NCBI GenBank assembly: GCA_965262305.1
Contig: CBDHEY010000002.1
Location: forward strand, 868,001-932,000
Direction: 5' to 3'
Source: CBDHEY01 sp965262305
GTDB lineage: Bacteria; Pseudomonadota; Gammaproteobacteria; Pseudomonadales; Cellvibrionaceae
Length of the DNA stretch: 64,000 nucleotides
The position numbers and the translations under genes were made by a program. Below the pieces are notes generated by a model. That model saw only the letters and a program-made list of their open reading frames with translations. It was not told the DNA's origin and ran no database searches. Positions 10,301-18,826 of the stretch are shown here, one piece after another. Each line of letters begins with the position of its first letter. Position 1 is the first letter of the stretch.

Positions 10301-10989
10301 GTAAAGAAATCAAAGACACGAGTGGTAATACTATCACTGGAGAAGGAGCGGGTTCATGTGGGTCTTGTCACCTTAGAGACGGTCGCAGTAGCTTCGTTAT
10401 AGATACAGCTAAAGGACCTAGAATTGCACCACCTACATACGGTACTGGTCTTCTTGAGTGGATCGAAGGTGCTGAAGTTGGATTGACTTGGGATGGATCT
10501 ACGCCGACAGTGAGAGAGCAGGCTGAAAAAGCTTTGGCTGATGACCACGGTTTAACGCCAGCTGCAATTGGTGCAGATGCCTTTGATAAGATCGTTACTT
10601 ACACTGAAGTTTTACATGTACCTGTGCGTGAATACTCAGCTTATCGTGACGAAGATGTAGCGGCGGGTGAAGTTGCATTCCACGAGCAAGGCTGTGCAGA
10701 TTGTCACCAACCCACTCAAAAGACAAGTAGTGATGCGCCAGTATGGGCTCGCGATCTGTATATCCGACCATATACTGACATGAAGTTACACAACGTGGGG
10801 ACTGGCGGGACATTCCGTACACCACCACTTTGGGGTATAGGGAGAAATATCGAATTACTAGAGCGTAACAATCAAGATACATTATTCTTGCATGATGGTA
10901 GAGCGGGGAGCTTGCAAGATGCTATTAGCGCGCACGCGGATGCTGGTAGTGATATGGAAAAAATTGTTAAGTTCTTGAAAACCCTATAA
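7348..10989 (+). CDS. Secreted multidomain di-haem DHOR protein C
   Basis: The GTG start at 7348 is preceded by TGGAGAATAAAG. A signal peptide (about 1-28) ends AFA-QD. Domains: beta-trefoil RICIN-like lectin (about 29-165), Thr/Pro linker (about 170-208), CBM6/35-like domain (about 209-328), second linker, domain opening DPVADFGDGMTVGL, PF03640-like repeat (about 494-625, CSGGCEDNWP), unrecognised region with HPHARDG near 781, and DHOR domain. The haem motifs are CGSCH at 1004 and CADCH at 1116, followed by GTGGTFRTPPLWGIG and LFLHDGRAG. It is closest to paralog D: both have an extended insert around GAGVCEGPQY / GAGNCQGPQY that B lacks. It is probably transcribed alone, between the shared upstream motif array and a strong terminator at 11029. 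A role in extracellular redox chemistry on carbohydrate is inferred. Confidence 0.88.
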   Translation: MNIVYSIRKLLVLGVGIAGVASATQAFAQDMYYIVHKPTNSKMQVCAGDNGKPVTSRPNSNTGDCVKFELVAMGDYFQIKSLHADKILKPDTNANASPISIQPSTWSGNWTQWSYDDRGDGYGHIVNRGTGKQIFLSAKSRANIEQQPASWKGDFTRWAFVPVDGVVVTPTPNPGTPTPTITPTVTPTPTPTQDPTSGPTPGSTTVESESGVLEGNAEAYDDAGASGGQGVAYVFEIGDGISYTNVQAADSISINYASENVNGKLSVSVNGADVGDISFGGTGSWGAPYSQASMNVSVPSNSTVRIFFDEGDSAMNMDTITFTLSGPTPTPSPSITPDPNVTASPTPTPSATPNACDKPVDVDPVADFGDGMTVGLTTDGIAYHREANGATRGFAVFGLTGNGDAQLVTHTTQSGESYPRYESQISVSPGGSYELEMRLQGNEFPGGQCIQSWTFAPGESATSSNCYTSAGTGEPVAPPAPPSATSTRVTNGVTGEARLVGGPGSEMPGFALYTFDDDVPARGNQPAVSNCSGGCEDNWPKVIVANADDSIAAGGVTGEFGTIPRVRTVTDSCGNSSEVTDYHVTYEGRPLYFFASDTSAGTTAGANIPKWDLAVASLIPQLPLVDHPAPALKSTINGITPRRYGFAIDIEGRRITWRPGANGNNSDGLISQFSPWGGDYQPRSAKDPDLQFYCSNNQIQFHMVKVPGTLAGPYTTEIPAACYGKFYYFYRYRMYGNWGDDPDHNFVYTALFEYDETNPDDRIDPSKRPTVTYEGANWQRFRHPHARDGLQEAVFDATHNNSELRGLERYATEIVDGPGYMHINPKASIAPMRLEILEWGAGVCEGPQYIIGAENAPFPIRPDEFNYGQILTWEATFGRADNRFPGGGSIGSQVYNTYQHNTVGQGFTTSTGDPRLNPAGRASVYLAYSPCNPSLRDDQDAVFTQHLTSVTSASVVNDFILGHHLFHGVSDAYGARAGSTGFAGGKEIKDTSGNTITGEGAGSCGSCHLRDGRSSFVIDTAKGPRIAPPTYGTGLLEWIEGAEVGLTWDGSTPTVREQAEKALADDHGLTPAAIGADAFDKIVTYTEVLHVPVREYSAYRDEDVAAGEVAFHEQGCADCHQPTQKTSSDAPVWARDLYIRPYTDMKLHNVGTGGTFRTPPLWGIGRNIELLERNNQDTLFLHDGRAGSLQDAISAHADAGSDMEKIVKFLKTL

Positions 10990-11028
10990 AAATAAATATG
11001 CCAATGCAATGTTGGCGACTTATGTTGG

Positions 11029-11061
11029 AAAAGCGCATCTTTTAAAAGATGCGCTTTTTTT
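11029..11061 (+). terminator. Strong intrinsic terminator after DHOR gene C
   Basis: AAAAGCGCATCTTTT (11029-11043) and AAAAGATGCGCTTTT (11044-11058) form a perfect 15-bp palindrome whose 3' arm runs into a T-run to 11061. The A-run on the other side makes it potentially bidirectional. It ends the transcript of gene C 40 bases after the stop. Confidence 0.9.
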
Positions 11062-11354
11062 ATGGCTTGGTTTTTGTTTAATTTGCTTTTTTAATGTTCT
11101 TTTCGATTAGCTGGATCAAGTTAGTGTTTGTCTATGTTGAGTCATACCGTGTGGGCAAAAAATACAGAATCAAAGATACGTATTATTTTCTCAATGAATC
11201 TGTTTGTTTTGCTAATACTCATTAATACGATTTTCTAGAATCTATTAATTGATAGCATCCTGCTAAATCAAATCTGCCACTCGGACAAAGTGGCTACAAA
11301 GGTGCTTAGTCTAAATGAATCATGGTTTACCAAATGCGTTTCAAAATCGTCTAA

Positions 11355-11661
11355 ACTTCGGAATTTTTCGTTTGTAACTTTGATTTTTGTTCGTTTTTGG
11401 TGCTGGTTTGAATTATTTATATCGAACTGTTTCTGCGATTCTCTTGCCTATCTCTTGTTACCTTTGTTACCCATGTGAGCACAATCAATATTAGATTTTC
11501 GACTATGTCATTGAAATAAAAGGAATTACATCGTTGTTTTAGATGCCATTAAATATTCGATATTACCGAGCGTAACACTTGTTTGGTTTTTTTTTTATCC
11601 GAACTAGTAGTTTTGGTTCGAGACCAACCTTCAAAATGGCCTTATATTCGAACAGCAAATA
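11355..11661 (+). promoter_or_regulatory. Conserved motif array upstream of DHOR gene D
   Basis: This is the counterpart of the array at 6870-7177. It has ACTTCGGAA (11355), CGAAC (11423), GTTACCTTTGTTAC (11457-11470), TTACCGAGCGTAA (11563-11575), CGAAC/GTTCG inverted pair (11600-11604 and 11616-11620), and TATTCGAACAGCAAATA (11645-11661). Block-to-block distances match gene C exactly or within one base (68, 34, 106, 37 against 36, 16, 29), while the sequence between blocks has largely diverged. The start codon lies 195 bases after the last block (189 in gene C). The rest of the 850-bp gap 10990-11839 holds only the terminator of gene C. Confidence 0.6.
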
Positions 11662-11839
11662 CTTCCTCATTTTTTATATTGTTTTTCTGATAAATCGTAT
11701 GTTCCCATAGCATCGACAAATTTAACGGAGATCCACTAGAGGAACTTGAGTAGATACTCAAACTAGAAATGGCTATGGCCTTTACTCTGAAGGCTATAGA
11801 GGACACAGCGTAAAAATAATAAATAACAGGAGAGGCTAA

Positions 11840-14800
11840 GTGAAAACGATGCACTCGATCAAACAAGCTCTATTGCTAAATCTTGCTCTAGCTGGTTCGG
11901 CACTCAGCGGCCAAGCAGTTGCACAAGATACCTTCTATATTGTTCATAAACCCACAAATGCCAAGATGCAGGTTTGTGCCGGTGATAATGGTAAACCGGT
12001 TACAAGTCGTCCGCACTCTAATACGGGTGATTGTGTCAAATTTGAACGTGTTCCTAACGGAGATTTTTTCTATCTTAGAAGTGTTCACGCTGATAGATAT
12101 TTGAAACCAGATACAAATGCCAATGGTTCACCTATTTCTATTCAGCCGACTAGCTGGAAAGGCAACTGGACTCAATGGTCTTATGAAGATCGCGGAGATG
12201 GTTTTGGACACATTGCAAATCGCGCTACGGGAAAACTGATTTTCCTTAGTGGGAGTAACCGTGCTAATTTGGAACAACAACCGTCTGGTTGGCGCGGCGA
12301 CTTTACACGCTGGGCATTTGTAAGCGCTGATGGTGCAGATCCAACGCCAGGATTTACTCCAGATGTTCCTACGCCAACATCAACCCCAATTCCGCCAACA
12401 CCGACTTCAACTCCAACGGATATTCCTACCCCAGGATCCACACCCGGCAGTACGACTATGGAATCAGAATCGGGTGCGCTAGTTGGTAATGCTGAAACTT
12501 ACCAAGATGGCGCAGCTTCTGGTGGTCAAGGCGTGGCCTTTGTCTTTGAAGTTGGTGATAGTGTTTCTTACACAAATGTACCTGCAGCCGACTCCATAAC
12601 TATTCGTTATGCTTCTGAAAATACTAACGGCGTGCTTTCTGTAGATGTGAATGGTGCTGATGTTGGCAACATTTCATTTGCCGGTACAGGCGCATGGGTA
12701 GGCACTTACGCTGACGCGACAATGGATGTAAATATCCCTTCCAATGCGACAGTTAGAATTTTCTACGACGCGGGTGACTCTGCGATGAATATGGATACGA
12801 TCACCTTTACTTTAAGTGGTCCTACACCGACTCCTAGTCCCAGTGCCACGCCAGATCCTAATGTAACAATTTCACCTACGCCAACTCCAACACCAACTCC
12901 AAGTGCGACTCCAGCTTGTTGTAATTGTAACGATAAAGATCCTGTTGCTGACTTTGGTGATGGTATGACAGTTGGTTTAACCACCGATGGTATTGCTTAT
13001 CATAGAGAAGTTGATGGTGCGAGCCGTGGCTTTGCGGTTTGGGGTTTAATTGGTAACGGCAACGGTACGCTAGTCACTCATACCACTCAAGATGGTGAAA
13101 GTTATCCTCGCTACGAGGCGCAACTCGATGTGGTAGATGGTCAAAGCTATACATTAGAAATGCGTTTGCAAGGTAATGAGTTTGGCGGTGGTCAGTGTAT
13201 TCAAGAGTGGTCTTTCCAACCAGGACAAGCCTCAAACGAGTCTAATTGTTACTCTTCTAGCAGTGGTGGAACTCCTGTCGAGCCGCCAGCACCACCTTCA
13301 GCGACGTCTATGGTTGTGACTGATGGCCCATCGGGAAGAGCTCGTTTAGTCGGCGGTCCAGGATCCGAAAAACCAGGTTTCGCACTCTATACATTCGGCA
13401 ATGATTCAAACAATCAAAGTAATTGTTCAGGCTCGTGTGAAGATAACTGGCCTAAGCTGATCGTTGCTAATGAAGACGATTCCATCGCATCTGGTGGTGT
13501 AACTGGGACTTTTGGAACTATTCCCAGAACAAGAACAATTACAGATAGTTGCGGTAATACGTCTCAGGTAACCGACTACCATGTTACGTTTAACGGACAG
13601 CCATTGTATTTCTTCGCGGATGACACCTCTCCAAATAGCACTGCTGGAGCAAACATTCCTAATTGGGATTTAGCTGAAGCAAATTTAATTGCTCAACTAC
13701 CACTGGTTAAACATCCTGCGCCAGCATTGAAATCAACGGTAAATGGTGTGGCTCCTAGCTCATTTGGTTATGCCATAGATATTGAAGGTCGTAATTTGAC
13801 ATGGCGTCCGAGCGCTAGTAATAACAATCAGTATGGCTTGATTATTCAATTCTCACCTTGGGGTGGTGATGGCCAACCTGTTCAAGCTAAAGATCCTCAG
13901 CTTGAATTGTGGTGCTCTAATAACCAAATTCAATTCCATAAAGCGGATATGCCAGGAACCCGTGCTGGCCCATACACTACCGAAATACCAGGAGCTTGTT
14001 ACGGTAAGTTCTACTACTTCCTGCGCTATCGTATCTACGGTACAGTAAACAATGAGCCTGAAGATAACTGGGTCTATACCGCTTTATATGAATATGATGA
14101 GACCAATCCTAATGATCGAATTGATCCTCGTACTCGATCAGTAGTTACGGATCGCAGCGCCAACTGGCAGCGTCATGGTCATCCTCATTCGCGTGACCGT
14201 CCAGAAGAATGGATTTCAATCGATGCTCAACCTTACAACACTTCATCAACAAGTGGTTTGGAGCGTTATACAACCGACTATCGTGATGGACCTAATGATT
14301 TCTTGATTCAGCCAAATGCGAACGGCAGTATTTTGCGTATTGAAGCATTTGAGTGGGGTGCAGGTAATTGTCAGGGACCTCAGTATATGATTAATGCCAA
14401 CAACCCAATGAGAGTTGGAATGTTTGACTATGGTCAGATCATTTCTTGGGAAGCGACATTTGGAAGTTCGCAAAACAACTTCCCTGGCGGTTCCGGTATT
14501 AGCTCTCAGGTATACAATACTATGCAGAATACCACTGTCGGTGCTGGCTTCTCGACTTCAACCGGTGATCCTCGTTTGAACTCTGCAGGTCGTGCGGGTG
14601 TTCGTATGGTGCATTCTAGCGGGTGTAACCCAGTCGAAGATCAAGAGCGTAATGCAAGGTTTACACAGCAATTGACGTCTGTTCAAAGTGCGCAGGATGT
14701 AGATGACTTTATCAAAGGGCACCACTTGTTCCATGGTCAGCCTAACGTATCTGGTGGTAAACCAAACCAATCAGGTTTTGCGGGATCTAAAGCCATTCCA

Positions 14801-15478
14801 GGTGTTAAGCCGGCTGGCGAAGGATCTTGTGGTGATTGCCACTTCCGCGATGGTCGATCCAGTAATGTGTTTGATACAGCTAAAGGACGCTTGATTGCTC
14901 CTCCAACATATGGTGTTGGTCTACTTCAGCATATTGAAGGCGCAGAAGTTGGATTAACCTGGGATGGCTCTGTTGCGACTGTAAGGCAGCAAACAGAAAA
15001 TGCATTATTTGCTGACCTTGGCTTGAGACCTTCTGATATTGGACAAACGGAATTTGATCAAGTGGTTAAATATACTGAGCAACTCCATGTGCCTGTTCGT
15101 GAATACAAATCATATGCAGATCCGGACGTAGCAGAAGGTGAGATTGCATTTCACGAAGTAGGGTGTGCAGAATGTCACCAGCCTACTCAGAAGACAAGCA
15201 GTGGCGCACCAGAATGGGCTCGTGATCTTTACATCCGCCCATATACTGATATGAAGCTTTGGAATGTTGGTACGGGTGGCTCATTCCGTACTCCACCACT
15301 TTGGGGTATCGGACAAAACCGAGATCTTTTGATTCGCAATGGTCGTGCGGAGCTTTATATGCATGATGGCCGTGCAACTTCACTCGGTGCAGCAATTGAT
15401 GCGCATGGTAACGGCTCAGTGTCTGGAATGAGCGGTGCACAGCGCAGTAACATCATTAAATTCTTAGAAACTCTATAG
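11840..15478 (+). CDS. Secreted multidomain di-haem DHOR protein D
   Basis: The GTG start at 11840 follows CAGGAGAGGCTAA. A signal peptide (about 1-29) ends AVA-QD. Domains: beta-trefoil RICIN-like lectin (about 30-165), Thr/Pro linker, CBM6/35-like domain (about 210-330), second Thr/Pro linker, a Cys-rich start CCNCNDKDPVADFGDG of the next domain, PF03640-like repeat (CSGSCEDNWP), unrecognised region with HPHSRDR, and DHOR domain. The haem motifs are CGDCH at 997 and CAECH at 1109. Before HGNG at the C-terminus is the LYMHDGRATSL signature. It is the most similar paralog to C in sequence, layout and upstream region, so C and D are likely the youngest duplication. The HPHA motif of A-C is HPHS here. 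The biochemical role is inferred as for the other members. Confidence 0.88.
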   Translation: MKTMHSIKQALLLNLALAGSALSGQAVAQDTFYIVHKPTNAKMQVCAGDNGKPVTSRPHSNTGDCVKFERVPNGDFFYLRSVHADRYLKPDTNANGSPISIQPTSWKGNWTQWSYEDRGDGFGHIANRATGKLIFLSGSNRANLEQQPSGWRGDFTRWAFVSADGADPTPGFTPDVPTPTSTPIPPTPTSTPTDIPTPGSTPGSTTMESESGALVGNAETYQDGAASGGQGVAFVFEVGDSVSYTNVPAADSITIRYASENTNGVLSVDVNGADVGNISFAGTGAWVGTYADATMDVNIPSNATVRIFYDAGDSAMNMDTITFTLSGPTPTPSPSATPDPNVTISPTPTPTPTPSATPACCNCNDKDPVADFGDGMTVGLTTDGIAYHREVDGASRGFAVWGLIGNGNGTLVTHTTQDGESYPRYEAQLDVVDGQSYTLEMRLQGNEFGGGQCIQEWSFQPGQASNESNCYSSSSGGTPVEPPAPPSATSMVVTDGPSGRARLVGGPGSEKPGFALYTFGNDSNNQSNCSGSCEDNWPKLIVANEDDSIASGGVTGTFGTIPRTRTITDSCGNTSQVTDYHVTFNGQPLYFFADDTSPNSTAGANIPNWDLAEANLIAQLPLVKHPAPALKSTVNGVAPSSFGYAIDIEGRNLTWRPSASNNNQYGLIIQFSPWGGDGQPVQAKDPQLELWCSNNQIQFHKADMPGTRAGPYTTEIPGACYGKFYYFLRYRIYGTVNNEPEDNWVYTALYEYDETNPNDRIDPRTRSVVTDRSANWQRHGHPHSRDRPEEWISIDAQPYNTSSTSGLERYTTDYRDGPNDFLIQPNANGSILRIEAFEWGAGNCQGPQYMINANNPMRVGMFDYGQIISWEATFGSSQNNFPGGSGISSQVYNTMQNTTVGAGFSTSTGDPRLNSAGRAGVRMVHSSGCNPVEDQERNARFTQQLTSVQSAQDVDDFIKGHHLFHGQPNVSGGKPNQSGFAGSKAIPGVKPAGEGSCGDCHFRDGRSSNVFDTAKGRLIAPPTYGVGLLQHIEGAEVGLTWDGSVATVRQQTENALFADLGLRPSDIGQTEFDQVVKYTEQLHVPVREYKSYADPDVAEGEIAFHEVGCAECHQPTQKTSSGAPEWARDLYIRPYTDMKLWNVGTGGSFRTPPLWGIGQNRDLLIRNGRAELYMHDGRATSLGAAIDAHGNGSVSGMSGAQRSNIIKFLETL

Positions 15479-15498
15479 AACATAAGCGTTTGATGAAG

Positions 15499-15526
15499 AA
15501 AGCCAGCTTTATGCTGGCTTTTTTTT
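15499..15526 (+). terminator. Intrinsic terminator after DHOR gene D
   Basis: AAAGCCAGC (15499-15507), loop TTTAT, GCTGGCTTT (15513-15521), with the T-run extending to 15526. This is a perfect 9-bp stem 21 bases after the stop codon. Confidence 0.9.
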
Positions 15527-15749
15527 CGTCCGCATTTCTTAGGCTTTAAAATTTAAATAGATTAGAGTTAACCACATTTCTGCTAAGTTTTTAGTTGGCT
15601 AGTAAATATAGTTGTTTTGATTTTCGGCTTGGCTGCAACTTGTGCTTTTTTGTGTTTAAAGAAAAAAGAATGCCGATTAGTATTGGCATAGTTGCAGAGT
15701 GTTTTAAAAGCTTGTTTTGGTTTCAGTCTAAAAATTTAGGAATTCTACT

Positions 15750-16997
15750 TTGAAAGCTGCTATACGAAATCTATGGAAAAAGTCGCCCCTTGTTCAATTT
15801 CTTGTTGCATTATCAAAAGAATTTTTTGATAAGGAATGCCAAAAAAGCGCCGCCGCGTTAACCTATATGACGCTGTTTGCATTGGTACCAATCATGACCG
15901 TCACTTACTCCATGTTTTCATTGGTTCCTGCTTTTGATGGGGTAGCAGAGCGATTACAAAATCTCGTTTTTGAAAATTTCGTTCCAGAAACTAGTCAAGA
16001 AGTTCAAGACTATCTTTCTAGCTTTTCTGAACAAGCTCGCAGCCTTACGATTTTTGGCGTCATTATGCTAGTGGTCACCGCGTATTTTATGCTCACTAGC
16101 ATCGAGAAAACATTTAATCTAATTTGGGGTGTCAAAACTGCTCGACGCGGTCTAACGGGGTTTTTACTGTATTGGGCAGTATTGAGTATTGGTCCTTTAC
16201 TTTTAGGAGTTGTAGTGATTGTGAGTACTTACCTTATGTCGCTGCGTTTTTTCTTCGATGATGTAGCTTCAATAAGCTTTATTTCACCAATATTCAGGCT
16301 TGTTCCACTATTTGCTACTACGCTTGCTTTTAGTCTTTTGTTTATTGCCGTTCCAAACTGCAGAGTTGGAATCAAACAAGCCTTTGTTGGTGGTTTCGTT
16401 GCTGCGATCTGTTTTGAAGGAGCAAAACTTATATTCACCTCTATTGTTGCTAACTCCAGTTTTAAGCTGATATACGGCGCTTTTGCCGCGGTTCCACTTT
16501 TTCTACTTTGGATAAATATTTTTTGGACTATTGTTTTGGGCGGTGCGTTATTGGTACGAAACCTTAGTGAGCCTTCAGAGCATATCCGAGGACCAAATCA
16601 TATTTCTTTATCGAGTCTTATGACTTGTTTAGACGTCTTCTTTCGAAAGTCTTTAAAAGGCGAAGCGGTATCAGATAAGGATTGTCTTGAAGTGGGAATT
16701 ACGCCCGCACTTTGGCGAAAGCTAAGGGAAAAATTGATAGAAAATCAGTTAGTCGCAAGGGTCGAAGGAAATTTTTATGTATTACAGCAAGACTTATCTC
16801 AAGTGAGTGTTTGGGATCTAATAGAAATGTTTAAGCTTAGAATTGTAGATTTAAATGTCGTTACTGGCAATTTAAATGACAATAACTGGGAATCCCTGTT
16901 AGAAGAAATTCAAACAAAAATGAAAAAAGAGCTAAAACATGAGTTTAGCCCCAAAGTCTCCGATGTATTTCTAAATCAACCAATAGTGATTAAGTAA
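15750..16997 (+). CDS. YihY/BrkB family inner-membrane protein
   Basis: This 415-residue protein has about six hydrophobic segments between residues 30 and 270, for example around ALVPIMTVTYSMF, FGVIMLVVTAYFML, FLLYWAVLSIGPLLLGVVVI and LFLLWINIFWTIVLGG. The opening FFDKECQKSAAALTYMTLFALVPIMT and the motif IYGAFAAVPLFLLWI are hallmarks of the YihY/BrkB (PF03631) family. The C-terminal 130 residues are cytoplasmic and resemble the winged-helix tail of longer YihY proteins. The family's function is unsettled; the old ribonuclease BN label is wrong. The start is TTG at 15750 with TTAGGA upstream. No functional link to its neighbours is visible. Confidence 0.88.
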   Translation: MKAAIRNLWKKSPLVQFLVALSKEFFDKECQKSAAALTYMTLFALVPIMTVTYSMFSLVPAFDGVAERLQNLVFENFVPETSQEVQDYLSSFSEQARSLTIFGVIMLVVTAYFMLTSIEKTFNLIWGVKTARRGLTGFLLYWAVLSIGPLLLGVVVIVSTYLMSLRFFFDDVASISFISPIFRLVPLFATTLAFSLLFIAVPNCRVGIKQAFVGGFVAAICFEGAKLIFTSIVANSSFKLIYGAFAAVPLFLLWINIFWTIVLGGALLVRNLSEPSEHIRGPNHISLSSLMTCLDVFFRKSLKGEAVSDKDCLEVGITPALWRKLREKLIENQLVARVEGNFYVLQQDLSQVSVWDLIEMFKLRIVDLNVVTGNLNDNNWESLLEEIQTKMKKELKHEFSPKVSDVFLNQPIVIK

Positions 16998-17093
16998 CAA
17001 AAAGTATTTTGAAATAGGATAAGAGCAGGCACTTTCAAAGACTCTAGCTATAATCTTTAAATAGGCTGTTGATAAAAAAGGTTTTTTGCTTAG

Positions 17094-17459
17094 ATGGCAA
17101 TTCCAGTTCTAATTTGTGATGACTCCAATATGGCGCGTAAGCAAGTGGCTCGTTCGCTCCCAGATAATTGGGATGTCGACATTACTTTCGCAACTAATGG
17201 TGCCGAAGGATTAGAAGCTATTCGAGCAGGAAAGGGAGAAATGGTTTTTCTAGACCTCACTATGCCGGTACTCGATGGGTTTGGTGTTTTAGAATCGGTT
17301 AGGGCTGAAGATCTTAAAAGTGTAGTAATTGTTATTTCAGGTGATATACAGCCAGAAGCTCATGACCGTGTGAAATCTTTAGGCGCGCTCGATTTTATCA
17401 AAAAACCTGTAAGTAAAGAAAAATTGCACGATGTGCTACTCACATATGGTCTTCTGTAG
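17094..17459 (+). CDS. Single-domain CheY-like response regulator
   Basis: This 121-residue protein is a receiver domain with no output domain. The acidic pair is D9-D10, the predicted phosphoryl acceptor is D54 (in FLDLTMPVLDGFG), the switch Ser is S82, and the conserved lysine is K104 (KKP). All key residues are present, so it should be phosphorylated by a histidine kinase or by phosphotransfer. No kinase lies next to it. A soluble chemoreceptor is encoded 14 kb away at 31861, but a link is speculative. A TATAAT box at 17049-17054 may be the -10 element of its own promoter. Confidence 0.9.
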   Translation: MAIPVLICDDSNMARKQVARSLPDNWDVDITFATNGAEGLEAIRAGKGEMVFLDLTMPVLDGFGVLESVRAEDLKSVVIVISGDIQPEAHDRVKSLGALDFIKKPVSKEKLHDVLLTYGLL

Positions 17460-18122
17460 CTGGGTGGTAATTGTTCACTTTGTACTATAGTTACTCATTT
17501 GACCGCTCTGGTATAGACGATTATTAAAAGTCTATTGTTCCATTATCATCGCTATAGTTTGATAGTCTTAGCCTTTTATGTGATTTAAAACTCTATTTTC
17601 GGTTGTCATTTTAAGGGCAATTTCTTCCTTTATTTTTGTTGTTTTAGATGTCAAAAAATCGTCGAAATATCGGCTTTATTGTTTGGCTGTTTTTCGTCCT
17701 ATCTCGGAAAGACTAAATTTTGACAACCCGTGTAAAAATAATCGACATGGTAAAAAGTGCCGCCAAACCCTTGAAAAATAAGGGGGTGTAAATAAAGTCG
17801 ACACGCTAAAAAACAATTTGTGATCGGGTAGTCTTTTTCGAAAATAGGCGGTTTTTTATCAAAAAAAAAGTGTTTTAATTATTTACGAGTCAAGCGGAAA
17901 GGCGTTACAAAAAAACGATTTCTGAGTGACCGAGAAAGCTCGTTGAGGCCTTACTTTTGCGGGGCAACTGAAGCGCTCAAATTACTTGAACAGATTCGAG
18001 ACGTTTCGGTTTATGCCAGGAAGAAAGCTAAGACATAAATTTTTACCAGGTCGTAATAATTCTAAGTTAGAATGTTCGGCCGTTGTCAACACTAGTTTAA
18101 ACTAACAAAAGGAACTACAGAG
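17460..18122 (+). promoter_or_regulatory. Long non-coding leader upstream of hcp
   Basis: These 663 bp have no convincing gene. They contain a small inverted repeat CCCTT-N7-AAGGG (17768-17784) and homopolymer A/T runs. A good ribosome site AAAGGA precedes hcp. The promoter of the highly expressed hcp gene must lie here. A sigma-54 GG-N10-GC element was looked for and not found. Confidence 0.45.
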
Positions 18123-18602
18123 ATGATTTTTATAGAATTTGAAGGTATCGAAGGTAACGCAACTGCGGAAGGTTATGAACAGCATATCCGTGTTGATACT
18201 TTGCAGTTTGGTGTAGGTCGTGGTATTTCCATGGAGCCAGGTAACTTGGCTAATCGTGAAGCTACTCGTCCTTCATTGAGCGAAGTAACTTTTACGCACA
18301 AAACAGACAACTCAGCGACTGCATTATTCAAAGAAGCTGTTACTGGTTCAATCGGTAAGAAAGTAGTAATCAAGTTCGTTCAAACTGGTACAGACGGTTT
18401 TGTTGAGTACATGAATTACACTCTTTACGATGTATTGGTAAGCGGTTATTCAATCTCTGCTGAAGGCGATACTGATCCAACTGAATCAGTTTCACTTAGC
18501 TACGCAAAAATCGAAGTTAAGTACAACGACTACGATAAGTCTAACAAGTCTGCTAGCCCACAAGTTGTTGGTTACGACCTTGAGTTTGGTAAGCCTATCT
18601 AA
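18123..18602 (+). CDS. hcp: T6SS tube protein Hcp (TssD)
   Basis: This 159-residue protein has the Hcp fold signature: an acidic start MIFIEFEGIEGNA, central LQFGVGRGISMEPGNLANREATRPS, SEVTFTHKTDNSATALFKEAV, and C-terminal ESVSLSYAKIEVKY. Hcp forms hexameric rings that stack into the inner tube of the T6SS, and it can act as chaperone for small effectors. It has a strong ribosome site 10 bases upstream. It stands alone upstream of vgrG, separated by 224 bp containing direct repeats and a hairpin, which probably allows Hcp to be made in large excess over VgrG. Codon use looks highly regular, fitting high expression. Confidence 0.96.
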   Translation: MIFIEFEGIEGNATAEGYEQHIRVDTLQFGVGRGISMEPGNLANREATRPSLSEVTFTHKTDNSATALFKEAVTGSIGKKVVIKFVQTGTDGFVEYMNYTLYDVLVSGYSISAEGDTDPTESVSLSYAKIEVKYNDYDKSNKSASPQVVGYDLEFGKPI

Positions 18603-18629
18603 GCTACCAATTAGTTTTAAGTACTACTA

Positions 18630-18698
18630 GGAGTACATGGAAGTTGTTTTGATAAGGATATCAGGAGCGCAAGTATATACTTGGAGTACATGGAAGTT
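18630..18698 (+). repeat. 16-bp direct repeat pair between hcp and vgrG
   Basis: GGAGTACATGGAAGTT occurs exactly at 18630-18645 and 18683-18698, 53 bases apart. Each copy follows a short self-complementary stretch (GTACTACTAGGAGTAC and AGTATATACT). Their role is unknown. They could be RNA structure or processing elements in the hcp 3' region. Confidence 0.75.
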
Positions 18699-18724
18699 TA
18701 AATAGATAGGGAATTTAGGACATT

Positions 18725-18747
18725 GGGGAGCGGAAACGCTCCCCTTT
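18725..18747 (+). terminator. Hairpin between hcp and vgrG (likely attenuator)
   Basis: GGGGAGCG (18725-18732), GAAA tetraloop and CGCTCCCC (18737-18744) form a perfect 8-bp GC-rich stem followed by only TTT. It is very stable with a short T-tract, which suggests partial termination or protection of hcp mRNA 3' ends while some transcription continues into vgrG. Confidence 0.75.
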
Positions 18748-18826
18748 AACATCAAAGCCTGGAAATTGCTGCCTCTCAGTGTTATTAAAGCTTTGTGGCG
18801 TACGATAAAGAAAGGATCGCTAAAGC

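Noticed and set aside
11290..11478. A 62-codon open frame in the gap before DHOR gene D
   Set aside because: It overlaps the motif blocks conserved with the upstream region of gene C, has no ribosome site, and the counterpart region before gene C does not encode a similar protein.
17460..18122. Sigma-54 promoter for hcp
   Set aside because: No GG-N10-GC pair with acceptable flanks was found on the + strand, so no promoter class is claimed.
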